From: Janthinobacterium violaceinigrum
Lineage (GTDB): Bacteria > Pseudomonadota > Gammaproteobacteria > Burkholderiales > Burkholderiaceae_D
Direction of reading: 5' to 3'
Assembly (NCBI RefSeq): GCF_009208555.1
Contig: NZ_WFLI01000005.1
Location: 62,001-126,000 of the forward strand
Length of the DNA: 64,000 bases
Shown here: positions 1 to 9,300 of the stretch, piece by piece
How the letters are laid out: every line of letters begins with the position of its first letter
Numbering within the stretch: position 1 is the first letter of the stretch
Notes under the pieces: model-generated
The model's database searches: none
What the model was told of the DNA's origin: nothing
Seen by the model: only the letters and a program-made list of their open reading frames with translations
Position numbers and translations under genes: made by a program

Positions 1-437
1 TCATGGACGTGGGCGGCATCGGCGCCTGGTCGCGCACGCATGTCGTCACGTCGGAGGCGGCGCGCGCGCTGATCGCCGCCGAATTCCCCCTCGTATCGCT
101 GGGCGAAGGCAAGCCCCTCTTGCACGAAACGGCCAGCCGCTACCGCTACCTTGATGGCGGCGGCGAAGTGGGTTTCATTTCCAGCGTGTCGCAGCCGTTC
201 TGCGGCGACTGCAGCCGGGTGCGCGTGTCGTCGGACGGCAAGCTGTTTACCTGTCTGTTCGCCCAGGACGGCCTCGACCTGCGGCCTCAGCTTGACTCCG
301 CGCAAGGGCTGGAAAGCCTGCTGCGCCGGCACTGGCAGCGGCGCGGCGACCGCTATTCGGAAGTGCGCGGCGCACTGGCCCAGGCCAGCGGCCGCAAGCA
401 GTATCGCACCGTGCGCATGTCGCTGGTGGGCGGCTGA
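1..437 (+). CDS. moaA: GTP 3',8-cyclase MoaA, C-terminal part (cut by window edge)
   Basis: This is the last 145 or so codons of the radical-SAM enzyme that turns GTP into 3',8-cyclo-GTP, the first step of molybdenum cofactor synthesis. The reading frame is open to the left edge, so the N-terminal radical-SAM cluster lies outside the window. The visible part carries the C-terminal cluster signature FCGDCSRVRVSSDGKLFTCLF, whose three cysteines bind the second 4Fe-4S cluster that holds GTP. The protein ends in GG, as MoaA proteins usually do; the GG tail is needed for activity in characterised members. No other moa gene is visible downstream. Confidence 0.93.
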   Translation, partial: MDVGGIGAWSRTHVVTSEAARALIAAEFPLVSLGEGKPLLHETASRYRYLDGGGEVGFISSVSQPFCGDCSRVRVSSDGKLFTCLFAQDGLDLRPQLDSAQGLESLLRRHWQRRGDRYSEVRGALAQASGRKQYRTVRMSLVGG

Positions 438-442
438 ATGGT

Positions 443-1864
443 CTACAGGAATTCGGTGATGAGTTTGCCCAGCAGGATGATCGCCTGTTCCACGTCCACG
501 CTCCACGGATAGCTGTAATTGAGGCGGATGCAATGTTTGTAGGCCTGGCTGACGGAAAACATGCGCCCCGGGCCCACCGTGATCTTGCATTCGAGCGCGC
601 GCCGGTACAGCTGCATGGAGTCTATATTGCCGGGCAACTCCACCCACAGCACGTAGCCGCCCTGCGGGTGCGAGATTTTCGTACCGACAGGAAAGAAACG
701 CAGCACGGCGGCCGCCATGATGCGCGCCTGCTGGGCATAGGCCTTGCGGGTGCGGCGCAGATGCTGTTCGTAGCCATCGTTTTGCAGGTATTCGGCGATG
801 GCCAGCTGGGGAAACGAGGACGTGGCCAGGGTGTTGAGGAATTTGAGTTCTTCCACCTTGCCCCGGTAGCGTCCGGCCAGGGCCCAGCCCACGCGCTGGG
901 CGGAACTGAGGCTCTTGGAAAACGAGGAACAGTGCAGCACCAGGCCCTTGCGGTCGTGGGACTTGAGCGAGGACGGGTGGGCGTCGCCGTAATACAGTTC
1001 GTTGTAGACGCCGTTTTCGATGGCGGGCACGTCGTGCTGCTCCAGCAGCTGGACCAGGGCCCGCTTGCGCTGGTCCGACATCTGGAAGCCCAGCGGATTC
1101 TGGAAGTTCGGCATCACCATGACGGCGGCGATCGGCTGCCGGGCCATGATGTCGGCCAGCGCCTCGATGCTGATGCCTTCATACGGGTCGGTGGACACTT
1201 CCACCACCTTCATGCCCAGCCGTTCGACGGCCATCAACATGGCATAGAAGGTGGGCGACTCGACGGCGATGGTGTCGCCCGGCTTGGCCACCGCTTGCAG
1301 GCACAGGTTGATGGCTTCCGTGGCGCCCACGGTGACGATGATTTCGTCGGGATCGACGGCCAGGCCGTTTTCCAGGTAGCGGCGGGCGATTTCGCGTATC
1401 AGCTGCGGGTTGCCCGGCGGCAGGTCGTCCGTCACGTTCCACGCGCGGTTGCGGCGCGCCACCGCGCCCGCATACTGGTTGATGCGTTCCCAGGGAAACA
1501 GCGACGGGTCGGGGTAGGGCGAGCCCAGCGGGATAGCGTCGTGCAAGCCGATCGAGCGCAGGGTCGACAGCACCAGGCGGCTCACGTGCACTTCCGCCGG
1601 CACGGGACTGGGGTGCGACGCCTGCATGCAGATGGACGGCGTGGCCGTGTCGCCGGCGCGGGGGCGCACGAAGTAGCCGGACTGGGGCCGGCTTTCGATC
1701 ACGCCCATGCTTTCCAGCTTGACGTAGGCGCGCAGCACCGTGGTGATGCTCAGCTTGTGCTGCTGGCTGGTCTGGCGCACGGAGGGGATGCGTTCGCCGG
1801 GCAGGAGCACGCCCTTGGCGACCAGTTGCTCGATGTCGCCAACGAGCTTTTCATACAGTTTCAT
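443..1864 (-). CDS. MocR-type regulator: GntR winged helix fused to a PLP aminotransferase-like domain
   Basis: The protein has 473 residues. Residues 1-70 form a GntR winged helix (PGERIPSVR, then a long linker), and residues 95-470 form a fold-type I aminotransferase-like domain. The motif SSFSKSLS places the expected Schiff-base lysine at residue 317. MocR proteins usually act as transcription factors that sense PLP or amino compounds. The segment before the conserved Tyr287 reads IENGVY, where relatives often carry one or two Asp in a EDDxY-like motif, so PLP binding or catalysis may be altered; this is inferred from family memory. It is divergent from the DyP peroxidase gene, with about 160 bp between, so it may control that gene. 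The target is not shown by the sequence. Confidence 0.88.
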   Translation of the reverse strand: MKLYEKLVGDIEQLVAKGVLLPGERIPSVRQTSQQHKLSITTVLRAYVKLESMGVIESRPQSGYFVRPRAGDTATPSICMQASHPSPVPAEVHVSRLVLSTLRSIGLHDAIPLGSPYPDPSLFPWERINQYAGAVARRNRAWNVTDDLPPGNPQLIREIARRYLENGLAVDPDEIIVTVGATEAINLCLQAVAKPGDTIAVESPTFYAMLMAVERLGMKVVEVSTDPYEGISIEALADIMARQPIAAVMVMPNFQNPLGFQMSDQRKRALVQLLEQHDVPAIENGVYNELYYGDAHPSSLKSHDRKGLVLHCSSFSKSLSSAQRVGWALAGRYRGKVEELKFLNTLATSSFPQLAIAEYLQNDGYEQHLRRTRKAYAQQARIMAAAVLRFFPVGTKISHPQGGYVLWVELPGNIDSMQLYRRALECKITVGPGRMFSVSQAYKHCIRLNYSYPWSVDVEQAIILLGKLITEFL

Positions 1865-2022
1865 GCAATGGTATCCATTTTTATTCTTGCTCTACGTCAT
1901 TGCATTATCGTTCAATTCATGACTACCTATAGTTACAGTTGTCGCATGTTGCTTAAATGAAACTGGCATCCGGCACTTCCTGGTTTACCATCCACATAGC
2001 AATCAAAAGAGGAGTATCGGTC

Positions 2023-2985
2023 ATGGCAATTCCACAAAGCATGCTATCCGTCGTCGCGCGCGATGAAGTGCATTTGCAGTTCAATGTAAAGGCCGGCGTC
2101 GACATGCGGCAGTTGTTCAAGTTGCTCAGTAAACTGTGGGAATCCCAGGTCACGGGCATTTTGGATCCCACCCTGAACCGCCACCATCAGTTGACGGGCG
2201 GCACGGCCAACGTGGTGCTGGGTTTCCGGCCCGAGCTGTGGCGCGCCGCCTGCCCCGGCTGCGTGCCGGACAACATGGCGTCATTCGACCACGACCTCGT
2301 GGGCGCCAATGGCAAGACGGCGCCGGCCACCCAGCACGATTTCTGGGTCTGGATCACGCAGTCGAACGCGGCCACCCTGTACGACAGCATGCGCACGGCG
2401 CTTACCTTGCTGGGGCCTTTCGCCGAGCTGGCCAGCGAGCAGGTGTGTTTTCCCTACCATAACAATGTGACCTTCGACGGCTTTGCCGACGGCGTCGCCA
2501 ATCCGAATCCGTTCCGTGCCCACGGCGTGGCCATCATTCCCGACGGCGAGAAGGGCGCGGGCGGCTCCACCGTGCTGCTGCAGAAATGGCGCATGGATGT
2601 GGAGCGCCTGCGCGCCTTGCCCGTGCACGCGGCGGAACAGGTGTGGGGCCGCACCAAGGCGGGCAGCCACGAATTGTCGCCGCTGCCCGTCGATTCCCAC
2701 GTGGGCCGCAATCAATTCATCCGCGATGGCGAGGAAGTCGATATCGTGCGCCGCAATGCCAATTACGCCAATGCCGGCGAGGCGGGCGTCATGTTTGTCG
2801 GTTTTTGCAAGGACATCACGGTGACTATGGGCATGCTGCGGCAAATGTACGGCGTAGGCTATGATGGCATCACCAAAACGGACAGGCTGCTGGATTTTTC
2901 CACGGCGCTGTCGTCGGCGATCTATTTCGTGCCCAGCATCGATGCCTTGCTGGCAGTGGGTATTTCGCCGGCGGATCCCGGCTGA
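2023..2985 (+). CDS. DyP-type haem peroxidase (YfeX-like)
   Basis: This is a 320-residue dye-decolourising peroxidase, a cytoplasmic or encapsulin-targeted haem enzyme that uses hydrogen peroxide. The family signature GxxDG is present as GFADG, with Asp at about residue 156, followed by VANPNP. The C-terminal haem-binding part carries SHVGRNQF (candidate proximal His) and IVRRNANY (distal Arg region). The start chosen is the ATG preceded by AGAGGAG eight bases upstream; an in-frame ATG 66 bases earlier lacks such a site. There is no signal peptide. It stands divergent from the MocR-type regulator and is followed 58 bases later by an unrelated small secreted protein. Confidence 0.9.
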   Translation: MAIPQSMLSVVARDEVHLQFNVKAGVDMRQLFKLLSKLWESQVTGILDPTLNRHHQLTGGTANVVLGFRPELWRAACPGCVPDNMASFDHDLVGANGKTAPATQHDFWVWITQSNAATLYDSMRTALTLLGPFAELASEQVCFPYHNNVTFDGFADGVANPNPFRAHGVAIIPDGEKGAGGSTVLLQKWRMDVERLRALPVHAAEQVWGRTKAGSHELSPLPVDSHVGRNQFIRDGEEVDIVRRNANYANAGEAGVMFVGFCKDITVTMGMLRQMYGVGYDGITKTDRLLDFSTALSSAIYFVPSIDALLAVGISPADPG

Positions 2986-3043
2986 GTGCCATCCCGGCGC
3001 TTCCGCTTCCCGGTCCCTATTTTTACTTTACAAGGAGTTTTTC

Positions 3044-3427
3044 ATGCGTATTCGTCCCGCCACACTGTTGTCCGCCCTGATACTGGGCAGCGTCGTCTTC
3101 AGCGCTTCCGCTTCCGCCGTGGGCCTGGGTTTCCTGGCCGATACGCCGATGGCTTACCTGAACAAGAACGACAAGCCCGTCTTCGTGAAGGCCGTGGGCG
3201 ACGTGCTCAATGACAAGAAGGATGGCGAAACCGTGCAATGGAGCAATGAGGGCTTGCGCAATTCCGTGCGCATCGCCGCCGAGATCACGGCCAGCGACAC
3301 GCAAAAGACGGACGCGCAAACCTGCCGCAAGGTGCAGGTGGCCCTGAGCGCCAAGGGCCAGGAACAGACCCTCAAGCTGACGGTCTGCAAGGCGGGCGCC
3401 GGCGACTGGAAAGTGAAAAAGCAATAA
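3044..3427 (+). CDS. Small secreted protein with RT0821/Lpp0805-like surface-antigen domain
   Basis: The product has 127 residues with an N-terminal signal peptide (hydrophobic SALILGSVVFSASASA). The mature part resembles the C-terminal domain of the 17-kDa surface-antigen family: a segment ending in VQWSNEGLRNSVRI, a TCRK cysteine, a short beta-rich stretch and TVCKAG...GDWKV. The two cysteines (in TCRK and TVCK) are spaced as in that domain and could form a disulphide. The glycine-zipper half that often precedes this domain is missing, so it is a stand-alone version. CAAGGAG lies 9 bases before the ATG. The domain assignment comes from motif resemblance; the function is unknown. Confidence 0.7.
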   Translation: MRIRPATLLSALILGSVVFSASASAVGLGFLADTPMAYLNKNDKPVFVKAVGDVLNDKKDGETVQWSNEGLRNSVRIAAEITASDTQKTDAQTCRKVQVALSAKGQEQTLKLTVCKAGAGDWKVKKQ

Positions 3428-3433
3428 GAACCG

Positions 3434-3462
3434 GCCGCCCTTCCTTGCCGGGAGGGCGGCGG
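3434..3462. terminator. GC-rich stem-loop between convergent genes
   Basis: GCCGCCC-TTCC and GGGAGGGCGGC can pair into a strong hairpin just after the stop codon of the surface-antigen-like gene. There is no clear U-run on either side, so it may be an mRNA end stabiliser or a weak terminator rather than a classical intrinsic one. Confidence 0.4.
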
Positions 3463-3495
3463 CGCGACGGCTGGCCGCAGCTGGTGCGCGGCTGC

Positions 3496-3858
3496 CTAGT
3501 CGTGGTTGATGGCGGCCACTTGCCGCAAGCTTGCTTCGTCGGTGAGCAAGGTGACCACGGCATTGGTCTTGGCATGCACGCGCACGCCCTTGAGCCAGTC
3601 CGGCAGGGCAAGGACGGCACCAGCGGCGATGGGCAGGATGACCTGAATCACGGGCTCGCTGCCCTTGGGCGGCGTCGCCTCGAAGTCCAGGTCCTGGATG
3701 CCGTCCTGCGGCGGCTTGATGTAGACGCGGGGCGCGAGAGTAGCCGCCTTCCAGCCGCCGGAGCTGACTTCGCCGATCGCGCTCACATGCAAATGCGGCG
3801 GATGGCTCTTGTCGATGGCGAGGTGCACGGCATTGACTTTGTAGATGGGAACGCTCAT
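3496..3858 (-). CDS. Conserved hypothetical protein, 120 residues
   Basis: I do not recognise this protein. It is soluble-looking, without a signal peptide or membrane segment, and starts MSVPIYKVNAVHL. Its C-terminal half is beta-rich with valine and alanine runs (VIQVILPIAAGAVLALP). The start is the ATG preceded by CTGGAGATACC; 23 further in-frame residues upstream have no ribosome site. It converges on the surface-antigen-like gene and diverges from msbA. The amino-acid composition and codon use look like real Oxalobacteraceae coding sequence, with GC-rich third positions. Confidence 0.72.
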   Translation of the reverse strand: MSVPIYKVNAVHLAIDKSHPPHLHVSAIGEVSSGGWKAATLAPRVYIKPPQDGIQDLDFEATPPKGSEPVIQVILPIAAGAVLALPDWLKGVRVHAKTNAVVTLLTDEASLRQVAAINHD

Positions 3859-4097
3859 GGTATCTCCAGGAAGGGGGGCGCGCCGCCAGGCCCGCGGCGT
3901 GTAGGGCCAGTCCCGATGCCTCGGCATCGTTAAGCTAGCTCAGCAAGTGTAGGTCGTATTTTCACCATCACCATCTCCAATTGTCACGATGGCCATGCGC
4001 TTGCCGCCAGGCGCGCAAGCCATGCTTCTCTACTTTCTCGTGGGAAAGCCTCGCGCAACGGTTAGAATCACGTTTTACCTTCTTTTTTCCCATCTGC

Positions 4098-5933
4098 ATG
4101 CAGCAAAGTCGCCTCCTGTTCTTCCGCCTGGCCGGCCAGTTTCGCCGGTATGGCGCCATCGTTGCCGCTACCTTGCTGGCCGTGGGCGTGGCGTCCGCCA
4201 CCGATGTGTTGTTAATCCGCCAGTTGCAAAACGTCGTAGACGCCATGCGCGCGACGGCCAGCACGCAGGTCGCGCCCGCATCGGGCATGATGGGCATGCT
4301 GCAGGGCTGGGTTGACCGTTTCTTGCCGGCACAGGCGGGGCAGGTGGATCTGTGGGTGATTCCCGCCACCATCCTGGGCCTGGCCGTGCTGCGCATGGTG
4401 TCGAGCTTTGCCGGCGATTACGGTTCCGTCTGGCTATCGAGCCGCGTGCAGGCGGACTTGCGCGAAAAGATGTTCGCCACCATCATGCGCCTGCCCAGCC
4501 GCTTTTTCGATACCACCACCACCAGCCTGACGCAGTCGCGCGTGGCCTTCGACGCCAGCCAGGTGTCGCAGGCGGGCTTGAACGTGCTCAACGTGATGGT
4601 GCGCGATTCCGTCGCCACCATCGGCTACCTGATCCTGCTGTTCAGCATCGACGTGAAACTGGCCCTGTTCTGCATGGCTTCGATGCCCATCGTGGCCATC
4701 GTCGTGACCCTGGCGGGCCGGCGCATGCGTCACCTGAGCAAGAGTTCCCAGCAAGCCGTGGGCGAGCTGACGTCCGTGCTCGACGAAAGCATCGGCGGCC
4801 AGCGCGTGGTGAAAATCTTCGGCGGCCAGGATTATGAACAGGCGCGCTTCGTCGACGTGGTCAAGCGCAACCGCCAGCTGGCCGTCAAGCATGCGGCCAC
4901 CTCGGCAATGAATTCCGGCTTCATCATGATGCTCGTCGGTATCACGCTGTCGTCCGTGATCTATTTCGCCATGCTGCGCGCGCAAAGCGGCGCCATCACG
5001 CCGGGCGCGTTTGTCGCCTTCATGGGCGCGCTGATGGCCATGCAGTCGCCGATCAAGAACCTGACCAAGATCAATGAGCCCCTGCAGCGGGGCCTGGCGG
5101 CGGCCGAGTCCGTCTTCGGCCTGATCGACACGCCGCTGGAACCGGACCCGGGCACCCTGGCGCCCGCCACGGTGCAGGGCAATTTGTCCCTGCAGAACGT
5201 CAACTTCCGCTACAACAGCGATGATCCCGATGCGCCCACGGCCCTGAGCGACATTTCGCTCGACATCCGTGCCGGCGAAACGGTGGCCCTGGTGGGCGGC
5301 TCGGGTGGCGGCAAGACCACCTTGCTGGGCTTGCTGCCCCGCTTCTATGACGTCAGCGGCGGCCAGATCCTGCTCGACGGCGTCGACGTGCGCGACTATG
5401 CCTTGCTGGCCCTGCGGCGCCAGTTCGCCCTCGTCAGCCAGGATGTGATCCTGTTCAACGATACGATGGCGGCAAATATCGCGTATGGCGATCCGGCGCC
5501 GAACCAGGACCGCATCGAAGCGTCGGCGCGCGCCGCCTACGCCCACGACTTCATCATGCAGCTGCCGCAAGGCTATGCAACGCAGGCGGGACAGAACGGT
5601 TCGCGCCTGTCGGGCGGGCAACGCCAGCGCCTGGCGATCGCCCGCGCCCTGTACAAGGATGCACCGATTCTCTTGCTCGACGAAGCCACCAGCGCGCTGG
5701 ACACGGAGTCGGAGCGTTCGGTACAGGCGGCGCTGGAAGTGCTGATGCGCAACCGCACCACCATCGTCATCGCCCACCGTTTGTCCACCATCGAAAGCGC
5801 GGACCGCATCGTCGTCATGCAGGGCGGCCGCCTGGTGGAATCGGGCAGCCATGCAGCCTTGCTGCAGCAGGGCGGCGCGTATGCGCGCCTGCATGCGAGC
5901 CAGCTGTCGCCCGTCAAGGATGGCGTGGGCTGA
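4098..5933 (+). CDS. msbA: Lipid A flippase, ABC transporter ATPase/permease MsbA
   Basis: This 611-residue half-transporter flips lipid A-core across the inner membrane as a homodimer driven by ATP. Residues 1-310 form the six-helix permease domain and residues 350-600 the ATPase. Walker A is GGSGGGKTT at about 399-407, the signature LSGGQRQRLAIARAL is at about 504, and Walker B ILLLDEATSALD is at about 525. A switch His follows in IVIAHRLST. The start chosen is the ATG before QQSRLLFFRLAGQFRRYG, the usual family N-terminus; an upstream in-frame ATG would add an atypical Cys-rich 39 residues. It ends before a strong terminator, so it is probably transcribed alone. Confidence 0.93.
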   Translation: MQQSRLLFFRLAGQFRRYGAIVAATLLAVGVASATDVLLIRQLQNVVDAMRATASTQVAPASGMMGMLQGWVDRFLPAQAGQVDLWVIPATILGLAVLRMVSSFAGDYGSVWLSSRVQADLREKMFATIMRLPSRFFDTTTTSLTQSRVAFDASQVSQAGLNVLNVMVRDSVATIGYLILLFSIDVKLALFCMASMPIVAIVVTLAGRRMRHLSKSSQQAVGELTSVLDESIGGQRVVKIFGGQDYEQARFVDVVKRNRQLAVKHAATSAMNSGFIMMLVGITLSSVIYFAMLRAQSGAITPGAFVAFMGALMAMQSPIKNLTKINEPLQRGLAAAESVFGLIDTPLEPDPGTLAPATVQGNLSLQNVNFRYNSDDPDAPTALSDISLDIRAGETVALVGGSGGGKTTLLGLLPRFYDVSGGQILLDGVDVRDYALLALRRQFALVSQDVILFNDTMAANIAYGDPAPNQDRIEASARAAYAHDFIMQLPQGYATQAGQNGSRLSGGQRQRLAIARALYKDAPILLLDEATSALDTESERSVQAALEVLMRNRTTIVIAHRLSTIESADRIVVMQGGRLVESGSHAALLQQGGAYARLHASQLSPVKDGVG

Positions 5934-5971
5934 CGTGTGGCGCGCCTGCCGCGCCAGCGCATGTCCCCAGG

Positions 5972-6007
5972 CCGGGACCGGACCAGCAGGTCCGGTCCCG
6001 GTTTTTT
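5972..6007 (+). terminator. Intrinsic terminator after msbA
   Basis: The stem CCGGGACCGGACC pairs with GGTCCGGTCCCGG (13 bp) around an AGCA loop and is followed by TTTTTT. It lies 38 bases after the msbA stop codon. Confidence 0.93.
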
Positions 6008-6092
6008 ATTTTGGGCGCGGCAATCGTGCCCGCGGCGAATGGCGCTTGCCTATATGATGGCAGCCGCAATGCAATATGAGCAATGGAGCAAC

Positions 6093-7211
6093 ATGAAGAA
6101 TCAACAGACGATGCGCTGGCTGCTGGCCGCCGCGCTGGGTACGGCCTTGCCGCTGGCGGCCCAGGAACAGCCGGCGGAGACAACACCGACGCGACAGGAG
6201 GAAGACCGCAGCATGTATCTGGATGAAAATTTCGTACCCAGCAGCCAGGGCCGCGCCGCGTATGCGCTGCGCACGCCGCCCGTGCGCGACGAGGCGCTGG
6301 GCGCCTGGCATGTGCGGCTCGAATTTCCCGACACGCCGGGCGTGCTGGCCTTTGAAACCTATGCCACGGACCTGGACCTGAGCCAGGTCAAGTTCGTGAA
6401 GTTTCGCAAGTACTACCACGAGAATGGCCAGCTGTTGCGCGAAACCTGTTTGGATGCCCAGGGCGAGGAGCTGCTCGGCGGTAGCGCGTACTTCGAGAAT
6501 GGCCAGGTCCAGCAGCGGGTGACCGCATTGCCGAACGGACGCGACAGCATCTCGGAAACGTATCACGAGAATGGCCAGCTGATGAGCCGAACGCTGTATC
6601 ACGGCGACGAGATGGCCGATGGCGAGCATGTGTCGTATGGCGCGAATGGGGCCGTGAGCAGCCGCTCGTATCAGCGCCATGGCAAGATGGATGGCGTGCA
6701 GGAATTGTTTTATGCGGATGGCAAGCTGCACCGGCGGGGACGCTTCGTCGATGGCAAGCGCGAGGGCGAGTTTGTCCGGTATGCCCAGGATGGCAAGGTG
6801 CTGGCCAGCACCGTCTGGGAGCATGACCAGCCCGATGGCTGGTCGTTTGAAAGCCATGACAATGGCGTCGTGTCGAACAAGACGCTGTATCGGAAAGGCG
6901 CCGTGCTCAGCTTGCAAACGTGGGGGCCGAATGGCCGGCCCAATTTTGCATGGCAAAAAGACGCGCAGGGGCGCGACCACGGCGACACGACGGATTGGCA
7001 TGCCAACGGCGTGCGCGCCAGCGTGACTCCGTTTGTCGAAGGCCAGCGCCACGGCTTGCTGCAGGCCTGGTACGACGACGGCAGCCTGCGCCAGATCGTG
7101 CCGTACGACCACGGCAAGAAGCACGGCATCGAACGTCAATGGGACCAGGCGGGCAAGCTGGTGCTGGAACAGGCGTGGCAGGCTGGCGAACCCGTCCCTG
7201 CCGGTCATTAG
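6093..7211 (+). CDS. Secreted YwqK/MORN-like repeat protein
   Basis: The product has 372 residues with an N-terminal signal peptide (LLAAALGTALPLAAQ). From about residue 100 to the end it is built of repeats of roughly 20-25 residues with the pattern YxxNGQLxxRxxYxxGxxxG, for example YHENGQLLRE, YHENGQLMSR, YADGKLHRRG and WYDDGSLRQI. This is the repeat of the YwqK family, related to MORN repeats and often annotated as toxin-antitoxin antitoxin. Here no toxin gene is adjacent and the protein is exported, so an envelope or surface role is more likely than an antitoxin role. The start is the ATG in GGAGCAACATG. Confidence 0.8.
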   Translation: MKNQQTMRWLLAAALGTALPLAAQEQPAETTPTRQEEDRSMYLDENFVPSSQGRAAYALRTPPVRDEALGAWHVRLEFPDTPGVLAFETYATDLDLSQVKFVKFRKYYHENGQLLRETCLDAQGEELLGGSAYFENGQVQQRVTALPNGRDSISETYHENGQLMSRTLYHGDEMADGEHVSYGANGAVSSRSYQRHGKMDGVQELFYADGKLHRRGRFVDGKREGEFVRYAQDGKVLASTVWEHDQPDGWSFESHDNGVVSNKTLYRKGAVLSLQTWGPNGRPNFAWQKDAQGRDHGDTTDWHANGVRASVTPFVEGQRHGLLQAWYDDGSLRQIVPYDHGKKHGIERQWDQAGKLVLEQAWQAGEPVPAGH

Positions 7212-7298
7212 GCAGTAGGAGCGCGCCCGCCTTTGCAGGTATCATGTACGGATTCCGGCCCGCCAGCAGGCGCGAAGCCGGCAGGATAACTGGAGGCA

Positions 7299-7793
7299 AT
7301 GGTGGTGGAAGCGGAAGTTTCGGCGATGGCCAGGGCGCAAGGCATGGCCTTGCAAAACATGCGCGTCGTCATGCGCGCGGCGCAGCGGCACTCGGCGCAG
7401 ATCGAGAAGCAATGCGGCGTGTCGGGTGCGCAATTGTGGGTGATGCAGGAATTGCTGGAACGGCCGGGCCTGCGCATGGGCGAGCTGGCAAGCAAGATGT
7501 CGATCCACCAGACGACGGCCAGCAACCTGGTCGATGCGCTGGTGAAAAAAACCTATGTGCGCAAGGCACGCGACCAGCCCGACCAGCGCGTGGTCACCCT
7601 GACCCTGACGCTGGAAGGGCAAGCCGTGATCGCCGGCGCGCCGCAGCCGGCGCGCGGTTTGCTGCCCAGCGCGCTGGCCCAGCTGGACCCCGACAGCCTG
7701 GCCCACCTGAACCAGGGCTTGAACGCCTTGCTGGCCGTCGTCGCCCCCGATGACAGGCAGGCGGGCATGCAGCCGTTTCCGTTTACGATGTAG
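7299..7793 (+). CDS. MarR-family transcriptional regulator
   Basis: This is a 164-residue winged-helix regulator. The core is visible: a dimerisation helix (QIEKQCGVSGAQLWVMQEL), the recognition region MGELASKMSIHQTTASNLVDALV and the wing ARDQPDQRVVTLTLT. TGGAGG lies 6 bases before the ATG. The last 11 bases overlap the 3' end of the ClC gene on the opposite strand, so transcripts of the two genes are complementary at their ends. The target genes and ligand cannot be read from the sequence. Confidence 0.88.
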   Translation: MVVEAEVSAMARAQGMALQNMRVVMRAAQRHSAQIEKQCGVSGAQLWVMQELLERPGLRMGELASKMSIHQTTASNLVDALVKKTYVRKARDQPDQRVVTLTLTLEGQAVIAGAPQPARGLLPSALAQLDPDSLAHLNQGLNALLAVVAPDDRQAGMQPFPFTM

Positions 7794-9117
7794 CGTCCCG
7801 GCTGGCCTGCGGCAGCCGTTGCAGCTGCAGCTGTGCCAGCGCCCCATACAGCGGTTCGCTGAGCACGCGCGACACGGTGCTGGCCACGACGGCGCACGCC
7901 ATCAGGCTGAGCACCATGCCGTGGCCGTCGACCATTTCCATGACAATGATAAACGCCGTCAGCGGCGCCTGCGTGGCGGCAGCCAGGAAACCCACCATGC
8001 CCAGCGCGATCAGCGCGGGCGCGTGCGGATAGTGCAGCAGCACGGCGATATCGTGGCCGATGCCGGCGCCGATGGCCAGCGACGGGGCGAAGATGCCGGC
8101 CGGCACGCCCGACCACACGGTCAGCCACGTCGCCACATATTTGAAGGCCACGAAGGCGGGCGCCACGTCGGACGCGCCATCGAGCATGGCGCGCGTGGCC
8201 ACGGTGCCGCTGCCGAACGTGGCGCCATGGCTGGCGATGCCGATGGCCGCCACCAGCAAGCCGCAGACGGCGGCGAACAGCACGGGCCGGCCTTGTCGCC
8301 ACGCGGACAGCTTGCCCAGGGGATTGCCCCTGGCGGACGCCAGCAGCAGGCGCGCAAACAGGCCGCCCGCCACGCCCGCCACCAGGGTCACCAGCAAGCC
8401 GGGCAGGGCCAGCGCCAGGCCGATGGGGCCCGGGTGGATGATGCCGAAGTGGGTGGCGTTGCCGTGGATGGAGACGGCCATCATGCCGGCCAGCACGATG
8501 CCAGCCACGATGAGGCCGCTGTTGCGCTGCTCGGGCGAGCGCGATAGTTCCTCGATGGCAAACATGACGCCCGCCAGCGGCGTGTTGAAGGCGGCCGCGA
8601 TGCCGGCCGCGCCGCCCGCCACCAGCAAGGAATGGGCGCTCACCTGCGAGTGGCGGGGCAGCCAGCGGCGCGCCGCCAGCATCACGCCGGCCGCGATCTG
8701 CACGGACGGTCCTTCGCGCCCCAGCGAGAGTCCCCCCAGCAAGCCGCCCGCCGTCAGGCCTATCTTCGCGGCGCTGAGTTTCAACGAGACAAACAGCGAG
8801 CGCTGCTCGGGCGCCACGGCAGGGTCCAGTGTCGCCATCACTTGCGGGATGCCGGAACCGGCCGCACCCATCGCGTAGCGGCGCGTCAGCCAGACGAGCA
8901 GGGCGGCGCAAATGGGCGTCCACAGCAGGGCAAACCACCAGGCCTTGCCGTTAAAAAACAGAAAACAATCGAGCGCCGTTTCCGCCAGCCATGTAAATCC
9001 CACGACGACGAGGCCCGCGATGGCGGCCATGCCGACGACGACGGCACGCGACCACCACAGGCGCGGGTTGGCAAATTCATGCTTGAAGGCAGAGGGGATG
9101 TCGTGCAAGTGCTTCAT
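7783..9117 (-). CDS. ClC-family chloride channel or chloride/proton antiporter
   Basis: This is a 444-residue polytopic inner-membrane protein. The three chloride-filter motifs are present: GSGIP at 87-91, GREGP at 133-137 and GIFAP in the C-terminal half. The glutamate in GREGP is the gating glutamate that swings out to exchange a proton for chloride. No cytoplasmic CBS domains follow, as in E. coli ClcA. Family members with this set are mostly 2Cl-/H+ antiporters involved in acid resistance; the sequence alone does not distinguish a channel from an antiporter. Its 3' end overlaps the MarR gene by 11 bases. Confidence 0.92.
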   Translation of the reverse strand: MKHLHDIPSAFKHEFANPRLWWSRAVVVGMAAIAGLVVVGFTWLAETALDCFLFFNGKAWWFALLWTPICAALLVWLTRRYAMGAAGSGIPQVMATLDPAVAPEQRSLFVSLKLSAAKIGLTAGGLLGGLSLGREGPSVQIAAGVMLAARRWLPRHSQVSAHSLLVAGGAAGIAAAFNTPLAGVMFAIEELSRSPEQRNSGLIVAGIVLAGMMAVSIHGNATHFGIIHPGPIGLALALPGLLVTLVAGVAGGLFARLLLASARGNPLGKLSAWRQGRPVLFAAVCGLLVAAIGIASHGATFGSGTVATRAMLDGASDVAPAFVAFKYVATWLTVWSGVPAGIFAPSLAIGAGIGHDIAVLLHYPHAPALIALGMVGFLAAATQAPLTAFIIVMEMVDGHGMVLSLMACAVVASTVSRVLSEPLYGALAQLQLQRLPQASRDATS

Positions 9118-9300
9118 TGCGGCAAGTCCAGAAAGGGGCGCGCAGGGCGTCGGGGAGACTTGCCATTATAGAGATATATTTGTCCGAATGCTTTTCGTCT
9201 GCCTTATTTGTGGGCAATTGACGACAGCAGCCATACCCCGGCCGGAAAATCGGCAAGGGCCCGCCCTTGCGGCGCCAGGTGCGGCCCGGACGCCACAGGC

